The notes beneath the pieces are model-generated. The model ran no database searches. It was not told where the DNA came from and worked only from the letters and a program-made list of their open reading frames with translations. The translations under genes and the position numbers were made by a program. Shown here in pieces: positions 1-6,403 of a stretch of 6,913 nt of DNA. Origin of the DNA: an uncultured Verrucomicrobiales bacterium (lineage in GTDB: Bacteria > Verrucomicrobiota > Verrucomicrobiia > Limisphaerales > JACDHS01); NCBI GenBank assembly GCA_937983475.1, contig CALJZV010000025.1:1-6913 (forward strand), written 5' to 3'. Position 1 is the first letter of the stretch; each line of letters opens with the position of its first letter.

Positions 1-635
1 GATTCCGCCTCTTTCCAGTGGCGTGGCTGGGAAACGCACTGGCCATCCAGTTCAAAGTGCAGTTCAGGGTGGCCTGCGGCGGCAAGGTCGCTGTCCAGCG
101 TCTGGTGGCATGCCACGCAGGTGTTGGCCCGAACATAGAGGTTTTTCAAGTCGCGCATTCCGCTGGCGACGCGATCGGCGGTGGTGAAATCCGGGCGGGT
201 GTGCGAGCGGATCCACGGTTCAGCCGGTCCATGGCAGGATTCACAGGATACACCGTGGGAAGGCATCGCCGCGGGCAGGCGAAATTCCTCCGCAACGCCG
301 TGAAACGGCGCATGACAACTGGTGCATCGAAGGCTTTTGGAGGCGTCCTCCAGCTTGAGAAGCTCGGCCAACCGCTCCGAGCGCGCGGTTGTAAGCGTCG
401 CGTAAGACCGGGAGTGAAAATCCAGCCGTGACCAGACGTGGTATTGGTTGTTTTTTTCATCCGCGCCTCCATGGCAACTGGTGGAGCTGCACGAGGCTGC
501 GCCCAGGAATTTCGGCACCTGAACTGAGTCGTCCCCGCATACCGAAGCCCCAAGTCCCAACAAAATGAAGCCGTGAAGCAATGACCTGGAGGCCTTCAGC
601 GCCTTCGGCAAGGAAGTTATCCGTTTACTCAGCAC
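1..635 (-). CDS. Exported multihaem cytochrome c, cytochrome c-554-like (3' end outside window)
   Basis: Reading the minus strand from a GTG at 635-633 gives an open frame of 211 codons that leaves the window at position 3 without a stop. In one frame it holds four haem c attachment sites: CSSTSCH at residues 49-55 (a CX4CH site), CTSCH at 104-108, CESCH at 131-135 and CVACH at 173-177. The first 35 or so residues look like a Sec signal: a basic stretch (KR, K, K, R) followed by a hydrophobic run ending GLGASVCG. After the fourth site comes AAGHPELHFEL and then QPRHW, a pattern I associate with cytochrome c-554-type periplasmic multihaem proteins. The protein should act outside the cytoplasmic membrane as an electron carrier or multihaem oxidoreductase. 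GTG 635 was chosen because it keeps the whole signal peptide and has AAAGGCAGG just upstream; no in-frame ATG precedes the haem sites, and TTG 611 is the alternative. It is divergent from the redox operon. The cytochrome call is firm; subfamily and start are less so. Confidence 0.88.
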   Translation of the reverse strand, partial: MLSKRITSLPKALKASRSLLHGFILLGLGASVCGDDSVQVPKFLGAASCSSTSCHGGADEKNNQYHVWSRLDFHSRSYATLTTARSERLAELLKLEDASKSLRCTSCHAPFHGVAEEFRLPAAMPSHGVSCESCHGPAEPWIRSHTRPDFTTADRVASGMRDLKNLYVRANTCVACHQTLDSDLAAAGHPELHFELDGQCVSQPRHWKEAE

Positions 636-663
636 CCTGCCTTTGTAACAATTCGACCATCAG
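636..663. promoter_or_regulatory. Compact divergent start region between the two redox transcription units
   Basis: Only 28 bases separate the assigned GTG start of the minus-strand cytochrome from the ATG of the plus-strand reductase. A purine-rich AAAGGCAGG (minus strand, about 636-644) can serve as ribosome-binding site for the cytochrome. No good Shine-Dalgarno precedes the reductase ATG. For the plus strand, TTTACT at 624-629 followed 17 bases later by AACAAT at 647-652 is a weak -35/-10-like pair, but it matches consensus poorly. Promoters for both genes must overlap each other or lie inside the opposing 5' coding ends, so shared control is likely by geometry alone. Confidence 0.25.
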
Positions 664-1968
664 ATGCAACCTTTGCTCGACAAGCTGCGGTGGCTTTCCG
701 ACTGGCACGTGGGCTACACGATTGGCCTGGTCCTTTTTGCGGCGCTGTTGATGCAGGGTTTGGTGCAACTCTACGGTTACGCGCGGCGAATCGGTTTTGA
801 GCGGCAGCAGCAACGGCTATGGCTCGAGCAGATGGGCCTATCGATCAAAACCGCCATGCTCCGGTGCATAGAGGCCGAGCAGGCACGCCAGGTCTGGAAT
901 GGATTCCGCAAGTTTCAAATCGCCAAAAAAGTGCGGGAGTGCGAGGACGTTTTTTCCTTTTACCTGGCGCCGCACGACGGCAAGCCGATTGCCGGATTCA
1001 AACCCGGCCAGTACCTGACCTTTCAGCTCCCCGTGGCGGGGCAACCCAAGCCGGTCGTCCGGTGCTACTCCATCTCGGACTATGTGCGGGACGACAACCA
1101 ATACCGCGTCACCATCAAGAAAGTGCCGCCGCCCCACGATCAGCCCGAGGCGCCTCCGGGCCTGGCCTCAAGCTACTTTTGCGACACCCTCAACGAGGGC
1201 GACATTCTCGATGTCAAGGCGCCTGCCGGCCATTTCTATCTCGATCTGGCCAAGGAAATCCCCGTGGTGCTGATTTCCGGCGGCGTTGGCATCACACCGA
1301 TGCTCAGCATGCTCAACGCCGTTCTGGCATCGGGTTCCAAACGCGAAGTCTGGTTTTTTTACGGCGCGCGCAACAGCGAGGAGCACATTCAGAAAAAGTA
1401 TTTGGAGCAAATCGCCGCCGCGCATGACCAGGTGCGCCTGCACGTCTGTTACAGCAAGCCCAAGCCAACGGACGCGGAAGCCAAAGATTTCCAGCACAAG
1501 GGCCATGTCACCGTCTCGCTGCTCAAGGATCTGTTGCCATCGAACAACTATGACTTTTTCATCTGCGGCCCGCCGCGAATGATGGCGGACATGGTTCAGC
1601 ATCTGGGTGACTGGGGCGTGCCCAAAAACCGTATTTTCACCGAAGCCTTCGGCGCGCCCACCCGCAAGAAAATTGACGCGCCTCAACTCAACGAGGACAC
1701 CCAGGTGTTCGGCAAAATCAAGGTCTCGTTCAGCCGTTCTGGCAAAGGCGGGCGATGGGATCCAAGCTGCGAATCGCTGTTGGACTTCGCCGAGAAACAG
1801 GGCGTCGCCATCGACAGCGGTTGCCGCTCGGGAAGCTGCGGCACCTGCCTGGTGGCTCTCAAGTCCGGCCAGGTAAAATACCTGGGCGACCACAACGCGC
1901 CAGCCGAGGAGGGCTCATGCCTGACCTGCGTTTGCAAGCCCGAAACCGACGTCACCCTCGATGCCTGA
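664..1968 (+). CDS. Membrane-anchored NAD(P)H:FAD oxidoreductase with C-terminal [2Fe-2S] ferredoxin domain
   Basis: A 434-residue protein likely to move electrons between NAD(P)H and iron-sulfur partners at the cytoplasmic face of the inner membrane. Residues about 16-40 form one hydrophobic helix, followed by a basic stretch (RR at 41-42, R47, R51), which places the rest in the cytoplasm. Residues about 80-335 match the ferredoxin-NADP reductase/flavohaemoglobin-reductase fold: F-K-P-G-Q-Y-L at 112-118, the FAD-binding RCYSIS at 133-138, the nucleotide-binding GGVGITPM at 206-213, and CGPPRMM at 301-307 with EAFG at 327-330. Residues about 345-434 form a plant-type [2Fe-2S] domain with C387, C392, C395 and, most likely, C422 as ligands. 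C419 and C424 are extra cysteines beside the fourth ligand. The family mostly includes soluble enzymes, so the N-terminal helix is notable. First gene of the operon, 22 bases before the next. No Shine-Dalgarno is visible at the ATG, but this start keeps the helix. Physiological partner and direction are inferred. Confidence 0.93.
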   Translation: MQPLLDKLRWLSDWHVGYTIGLVLFAALLMQGLVQLYGYARRIGFERQQQRLWLEQMGLSIKTAMLRCIEAEQARQVWNGFRKFQIAKKVRECEDVFSFYLAPHDGKPIAGFKPGQYLTFQLPVAGQPKPVVRCYSISDYVRDDNQYRVTIKKVPPPHDQPEAPPGLASSYFCDTLNEGDILDVKAPAGHFYLDLAKEIPVVLISGGVGITPMLSMLNAVLASGSKREVWFFYGARNSEEHIQKKYLEQIAAAHDQVRLHVCYSKPKPTDAEAKDFQHKGHVTVSLLKDLLPSNNYDFFICGPPRMMADMVQHLGDWGVPKNRIFTEAFGAPTRKKIDAPQLNEDTQVFGKIKVSFSRSGKGGRWDPSCESLLDFAEKQGVAIDSGCRSGSCGTCLVALKSGQVKYLGDHNAPAEEGSCLTCVCKPETDVTLDA

Positions 1969-1990
1969 ACTCATTTCCCATTAACACGGC

Positions 1991-3691
1991 ATGATCATCT
2001 CCTCAGAGCGACCTGAGCGGTGGGACGAATCCACGTCCTTCGGGAACATGTCCGAGGCCGACCTGGATCGGCTGCTGTCACTCTCGCCTTTCAAGGAAAT
2101 AAAACCCGACGCGTTTCCCAAGCGGCTGCCCTTGCGCGGCATTCTCCAGCACGACACGCGCTTGCGCAAATACAGCCGCGGCGAAATCGTGGTGCGCCAG
2201 GGCGACCATGGCACCTCGGCGTTCATGATTATTTCCGGCGAGGTGCGCGTGGTGCTTCAGCCCGAGCTGCCCGCCTCGATTCTTGGCCGCAAGGACACCG
2301 TCCGCCGGAGCCTGTTCCGGAGCCTGACCCAATTATGGTCCAACTCCAAGAATCCCGAAACCCGCCAACCGCATGAGTTGAGCCTCGGCGACGAGGTGGC
2401 GTCACGCCAGGCTGACGGAGGGGAAGTCCGCGTGGTGTTGCAGGATGTGCCCCGCGTGCTGGACCGGCACCAGACCGCCGTGATCGAGGCAGGCGAATTT
2501 TTTGGAGAGATCTCCGCGCTGGGGCGGATTCCCCGCACAGCCACGGTCTTTTGCGAAAAGGACGCCGAGTTGCTCGAAATCCGCTGGCAGGGCCTGCGCG
2601 ACCTGATGCGCCACGACAAGAATTTGCGCCAGCGCATTGACCAGATTTACCGCGAGCGTGCATTGGCCAGTCACCTGCTGACGCTGCCGCTGTTCAATGC
2701 TCTTCCTCCCGAAAAGCTCGAAAAGGTCATCGCCTCGGCGGAGTTTCTCACCTTCGGCGAATACGACTGGTCGGGCGATTACAAGCGGATGGTCAAGTCC
2801 GGCTCCGCCAACGCCTCAGACAAGGAACCGGTCGTGGTGCAGGAGGGCGATTACGTCAATGGCCTGGTGCTGGTGCGGGCCGGCTTTGCGCGGCTGAGCC
2901 GGAAATTCGGGCGCGGCCAGCGCACTCTTAATTACCTGGGGGCCGGGCAACATTACGGCCTGCAGGAAATCGCGCACAACTGGCGGAAGAAAAATTCCAC
3001 TGTGCCCTTCCAGAACACCCTTACCGCCATTGGCTACTCGCATGTCATCGTGATTCCCACGGCCATCATCGAGGAGCTGGTGCTGCCCGCCATGCCTGTG
3101 GCGCAGTTGCCTCCGCTCGTGGAGACCACGGCGCAAGCCGGTGATTCAACCACCGGCGCCATGGATGCGGACATGATGGAATTTCTGGCCGAGCACCGGT
3201 TCTTCAACGGCACAGCCACGATGGTGATTGACCTGGACCAGTGCACCCGGTGCGACGACTGCGTGCGCGCCTGCGCTGCGACGCACAACAACAATCCGCG
3301 CTTCCTGCGGCACGGGCCGATCAATGGCAACATCATGATTGCCAACGCCTGCATGCACTGTTCCGACCCGGTCTGCATGATCGGCTGCCCCACCGGCGCC
3401 ATACACCGCCAGACTTTCGAGGGCGAGGTGGTCATCAACCAGGCCACCTGCATCGGTTGCCAAACCTGCGCCAACAACTGTCCCTACGAAGCCATCCGCA
3501 TGGTGGAGGTGCGCGACAAGAAAGGCCGGCTCCTGGTGGATAAAGACATGAAATCCATCTTGAAAGCCACCAAGTGCGATTTGTGCGTCGAGCAGTTCGG
3601 CGGGCCGGCCTGCCAGCGGGCCTGCCCGCATGACGCCCTGGTGCGCATGAACATGGGCAGCCTGGACCACTTCGCCCAATGGCTCAAATGA
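1991..3691 (+). CDS. Tandem cyclic-nucleotide-binding-domain protein fused to a four-cluster [4Fe-4S] ferredoxin
   Basis: A 566-residue cytoplasmic protein without membrane helices or signal. The first cyclic-nucleotide-binding domain spans about 46-222: YSRGEIVVRQGD at 61-72, FMIISGEVRVVL at 78-89, and a phosphate-binding cassette FGEISALGRIPRTATV at 171-186, very close to the classic FGEL...PRAATV consensus with both the key Glu (E173) and Arg (R182) kept. An insertion of about 60 residues sits inside it. The second domain (about 228-365; VQEGDYVNGLVLVRAG at 283-298) has lost the cassette (HYGLQEI) and is probably structural. Residues 409-566 resemble the electron-transfer subunits of molybdopterin enzymes (DmsB/NrfC/HybA type), with four cysteine quartets: C418/421/424/428, C454/457/462/466, C487/490/493/497 and C529/532/541/545. 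That is room for four [4Fe-4S] clusters. There is no helix-turn-helix, so it is not a Crp-type transcription factor. It probably links the flavin reductase to the membrane b-haem protein, perhaps gated by a cyclic nucleotide. No clear Shine-Dalgarno; ATG 2048 is a less likely start. Confidence 0.93.
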   Translation: MIISSERPERWDESTSFGNMSEADLDRLLSLSPFKEIKPDAFPKRLPLRGILQHDTRLRKYSRGEIVVRQGDHGTSAFMIISGEVRVVLQPELPASILGRKDTVRRSLFRSLTQLWSNSKNPETRQPHELSLGDEVASRQADGGEVRVVLQDVPRVLDRHQTAVIEAGEFFGEISALGRIPRTATVFCEKDAELLEIRWQGLRDLMRHDKNLRQRIDQIYRERALASHLLTLPLFNALPPEKLEKVIASAEFLTFGEYDWSGDYKRMVKSGSANASDKEPVVVQEGDYVNGLVLVRAGFARLSRKFGRGQRTLNYLGAGQHYGLQEIAHNWRKKNSTVPFQNTLTAIGYSHVIVIPTAIIEELVLPAMPVAQLPPLVETTAQAGDSTTGAMDADMMEFLAEHRFFNGTATMVIDLDQCTRCDDCVRACAATHNNNPRFLRHGPINGNIMIANACMHCSDPVCMIGCPTGAIHRQTFEGEVVINQATCIGCQTCANNCPYEAIRMVEVRDKKGRLLVDKDMKSILKATKCDLCVEQFGGPACQRACPHDALVRMNMGSLDHFAQWLK

Positions 3692-4515
3692 GAATCTCCC
3701 GTAAAACGCAATGGGCTGTGAGGCTGTTTTTCTTCGTGCTGGCGAGCGTCCTTCTCGCGCTGTGGTTCAAAGAAAATATAGCCGCGCTGCCGCGCGCAAC
3801 ATATCTCACCGGCTGGTTGCTGTTGACGCTCATGGTCATCCTGACGGTTTACAACGGGCGCAAAAAAATTCCTTTCCTGCCACTGGCCACCTCCAAGGGT
3901 TGGCTTCAGTTCCACATTTACGCCGGCTTTTTCACGCTGCTGTTGTTTGTGGCGCACATCCGCTTTCGCGCGCCCACAGGCTGGTTCGAGGGAAGTTTGG
4001 CTTTGCTGTATGCGCTGGTCATGGGCAGCGGAATTCTGGGGCTGATTCTATCCCGCACCTTTCCCAAGCGCCTGACCACTCGCGGCGGCGAAGTGATTTT
4101 TGAAACCATTCCGGTGATCCGAAGGTCGTTCCGCGAGCGCGCCGAGGCGCTGGCGCTTCAGTCCATTCCCGAAGCCAAGGCGTCCACGGTGGCCGATTTT
4201 TACGCGCAGGAACTGGCGGGGTTTTTCTCCGGGCCGAGGCATTTCTGGCAGCACCTGTTCGAGGTGCGAAGCCCGCTCAACCGCCTGCTCAAGAAGATTG
4301 AAAACCTCAACCGCTTCCTCAACGACCAGGAGCGCGACGTCATGCGCCAGATCGCCGACCTCGTGCGCCAGAAAGACGGGCTGGATTACCACCATTCGTT
4401 GCAGTTAACGCTCAAGCTCTGGCTGTTTGCCCACATCCCGCTCACCTACAGCCTGCTCATTTTCTCGGTGGTTCACGTGGTACTGATCAACGCGTTCTCG
4501 GGAGGAGCCCGATGA
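3688..4515 (+). CDS. Five-helix membrane protein, probable di-haem b electron-transfer subunit
   Basis: From ATG 3688 the protein has 275 residues. This start overlaps the previous stop as ATGA and is preferred to the ATG at 3679, which adds only three residues and overlaps by 13 bases; neither has a Shine-Dalgarno. Helices lie at about 12-27, 40-55, 73-93, 104-121 and 243-268. Basic residues (R2, R5, K6, R12; RKK 58-60; R123, KR 127-128; RR 145-146) put the N-terminus and the loop 122-242 in the cytoplasm. Two helices each carry an H-x13-H pair: H76/H90 and H249/H263. Both helices run in the same direction, so H76 with H249 and H90 with H263 can hold an inner and an outer haem b, the arrangement known in ferric-reductase-like and other transmembrane b cytochromes. 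The 120-residue, partly helical cytoplasmic loop is a candidate docking site for the iron-sulfur protein encoded just upstream. I cannot name the family. Haem binding is inference from histidine spacing. Confidence 0.85.
   Translation: MRISRKTQWAVRLFFFVLASVLLALWFKENIAALPRATYLTGWLLLTLMVILTVYNGRKKIPFLPLATSKGWLQFHIYAGFFTLLLFVAHIRFRAPTGWFEGSLALLYALVMGSGILGLILSRTFPKRLTTRGGEVIFETIPVIRRSFRERAEALALQSIPEAKASTVADFYAQELAGFFSGPRHFWQHLFEVRSPLNRLLKKIENLNRFLNDQERDVMRQIADLVRQKDGLDYHHSLQLTLKLWLFAHIPLTYSLLIFSVVHVVLINAFSGGAR
4501..4505 (+). promoter_or_regulatory. Shine-Dalgarno of the decahaem cytochrome gene
   Basis: GGAGG ends six bases before the ATG at 4512 and lies inside the end of the upstream coding sequence. 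It is the best ribosome-binding site in the window; the other three operon genes have no obvious one. It fixes the start of the cytochrome and, with the ATGA overlap, suggests strong translation of the last gene. Confidence 0.8.
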
Positions 4516-6245
4516 AAGAGCAGTTGCCCTCGCCCGATTTCAATTCCCAGGCCTACGAGCGGCCCAACCAGAAATGGGTCTGCGGCTGGCTCAAGGACGG
4601 CAAGCCTTGCCACAACGGCCCTGACGGCGGCGGCCATTGCGGCGCCTCGGATGAATGCCGCCCCTCGGCGACCACCCACGACGACGGCACCGTGACCTAT
4701 AGTTGCACGCGCCCCAAGTCTCGCGGCGGCCCATGCGATGAGGGACCGCGTCCCGATGGACGCTGCGCGCATCCTGGCCTGCGCTGCCAGCCCCAGTTGA
4801 GCCTGCGCGCCAAGCGCGGCATTCTCACACGCTCGGTGATCGTCGCCACGTTTGCGCTGTTGCTGGTGATTCTCTACGGCTCATTTCGCTGGAAGTTTAT
4901 TTCGCCCGGAGAACTTTCGACGCCGCATTCAAGCCTCGCCTTCCAGCAAATGGCCGCGGCCAGGCACCCGGGCAACGGAGCGGAATGCGCCGCATGCCAC
5001 GCAGCGGGCAAAAGCGGACCGGCGGGATGGCTTCAATCCGCTTCCGTGGCGGACCCCTCACTATTTGAGTTCAAAAAACTTTTGGACAATCCCGAGCCCA
5101 AAACCACGGGCATCGATCTCGCCTGCCAGCAGTGCCATCCCCACCACACGTTTCACGAGCCCAATGTCGCCTGGGAATATTCCTGCTCGGCCTGCCACAA
5201 GGAACACGTCGGCGCGCCGGACCTCAAGGCCGTCAGTTCCAGCCATTGTGTCCGCTGCCACGGCGACGAGGCCGTCATGCAGGCGTCCGCGAAAAAAGGC
5301 CAGGCGCTGTCCGCCGCCAGTTTTGAGTTTCAACACGACTGGACGCGCGATTCGTTCAAGCTGGCCCGCCCCAAAGAGGGCTTCACAAAAGTCATCACGG
5401 AGTTTGCCAAGGATCATCCCGAGTTTTTAATTCACCGTGAGTCAAATAAAGACCCCAACACGCTGCGCTTCAGCCACGCCACCCACCGCGCCGATCATCC
5501 GGGCATGACGCTCGTCAACGGACGACCGCTGGACTGCGCGTCGTGCCACCAGCCCGGAGCGGATGGCGTTTACTATGAAAAAATCACCTTTGAACAGCAC
5601 TGCCAGAGCTGCCATTCGCTCCAGTTTGACCGCGATCATCCCGGCCTGACGCTGCCGCACGGCGACCCGGCGCATGTGCGTGCGTTTTTGGGCAGCCTGC
5701 CCCAGCAATATGCCGATTACGCCGCGCGAGAGCGGGGCATCACCGCCCAGGAGGAGATGAAGGCCTTTGTGCAGGGCCGCATCGAGAGCCTGCGCCGCCA
5801 GTACGGTTACGGGGAGGAGCTGGAACAGAAAATTTTCCACAGCGATGAGCGCACCGCGCCCGCGTCCACAATCGGCGGGCTGGGCATTGATGGCCGATCG
5901 CTGTTCCCCGGCTGCGCCTACTGCCATGAGGTCAAGCCGACTGCGGACCTGCCGCTGATCACGCGCCCGGAAATGCCGCAGCGCTGGTTGAGCCGGGGAC
6001 GCTTCGATCACTCCAAACACACCGATGTGAGCTGCCACGTCTGCCATCAGGACGCCAGCAGCAGCACGACGGCGGCGGACATCATGCTGCCGTCCATTCA
6101 GGTCTGCATCTCCTGCCACCAGCCCCAGGGCGGCGCCCGGCATGATTGCCTGGAATGCCACTCCTACCACAACCAGCCCGAGCATTCGCTGTTCAAAGCC
6201 CTGAAAGAGGGCAGCAGCGACATCCCGGTTTTATTTCGCCGATAG
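4512..6245 (+). CDS. Membrane-anchored decahaem cytochrome c with eight-cysteine cytoplasmic head
   Basis: A 577-residue protein with ten CxxCH haem c sites, first Cys at residues 159, 205, 225, 246, 342, 364, 468, 508, 532 and 546. They form a 4-2-4 pattern separated by haem-free stretches of about 90-100 residues. FSHATH (320-325) and FDHSKH (498-503) are the kind of F-x-H-x-x-H motif that supplies distal haem ligands in cytochrome c3-like and NapC/NrfH-like proteins. DHPGMTL (328-334) and DHPGLTL (375-381) are an internal repeat. A single helix at about 108-123, preceded by R99, K101, R102 and R107, anchors the haem domain on the outer face with the N-terminus in the cytoplasm. The first 95 residues hold a duplicated Cys4 unit: C24, C33, C43, C49 and C65, C75, C85, C92, each copy with a G-x-P-C...GP...G-x-C...C-x-P pattern. 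I do not recognise this head; it could bind zinc or an iron-sulfur cluster. Last gene of the operon, coupled by ATGA to the b-haem gene; the likely electron exit or entry point outside the membrane. Confidence 0.93.
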   Translation: MKEQLPSPDFNSQAYERPNQKWVCGWLKDGKPCHNGPDGGGHCGASDECRPSATTHDDGTVTYSCTRPKSRGGPCDEGPRPDGRCAHPGLRCQPQLSLRAKRGILTRSVIVATFALLLVILYGSFRWKFISPGELSTPHSSLAFQQMAAARHPGNGAECAACHAAGKSGPAGWLQSASVADPSLFEFKKLLDNPEPKTTGIDLACQQCHPHHTFHEPNVAWEYSCSACHKEHVGAPDLKAVSSSHCVRCHGDEAVMQASAKKGQALSAASFEFQHDWTRDSFKLARPKEGFTKVITEFAKDHPEFLIHRESNKDPNTLRFSHATHRADHPGMTLVNGRPLDCASCHQPGADGVYYEKITFEQHCQSCHSLQFDRDHPGLTLPHGDPAHVRAFLGSLPQQYADYAARERGITAQEEMKAFVQGRIESLRRQYGYGEELEQKIFHSDERTAPASTIGGLGIDGRSLFPGCAYCHEVKPTADLPLITRPEMPQRWLSRGRFDHSKHTDVSCHVCHQDASSSTTAADIMLPSIQVCISCHQPQGGARHDCLECHSYHNQPEHSLFKALKEGSSDIPVLFRR

Positions 6246-6403
6246 GGTCCTTGCGGACGGCCACTTGGGGAAAATTTGAAGAAGGGAAATGAACCCCGGA
6301 CTCACGGGTTGACGGTGACGGTCCCGCCCTGTGGCGAAACTTCACGGGGGCTTGTTCAACAATGGCTAGGTTTGATGCCCCGCTCCCCCGCGCCCGTCCC
6401 AAC
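6246..6403. other. Gap between convergent genes
   Basis: This stretch separates the end of the operon from the end of the minus-strand hypothetical gene. It holds only short imperfect hairpins: GTCC/GGAC at 6247-6258 right after the stop, a bulged six-pair stem at 6292-6310, and CGCC/GGCG at 6325-6336. None is followed by a T-run on either strand, so I cannot call a rho-independent terminator, although transcription from both sides should end here. I see no gene in it. Confidence 0.5.

Noticed and set aside
18..553. Complete open frames of about 135 residues on both strands over the left end
   Set aside because: They overlap a different minus-strand frame that carries four haem c motifs and a signal peptide. 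That frame is open to the window edge and is clearly the real gene.
3679..3687. Earlier ATG for the membrane protein at 3679
   Set aside because: It adds only Met-Ala-Gln and increases overlap with the upstream gene; the ATG at 3688 gives a standard ATGA overlap and a basic N-terminus.
1991..3691. Crp/Fnr-type transcription regulator
   Set aside because: The cyclic-nucleotide domains are followed by a degenerate second domain and a ferredoxin module. No helix-turn-helix is present.
1991..4515. Psr/Dms-type molybdopterin oxidoreductase or alternative complex III locus
   Set aside because: There is no molybdopterin catalytic subunit, and the membrane protein has five helices with histidine pairs rather than the longer NrfD/PsrC type.
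6247..6336. Rho-independent terminator after the operon
   Set aside because: The stems are four to six pairs with a bulge in the longest, and no T-run follows on either strand.
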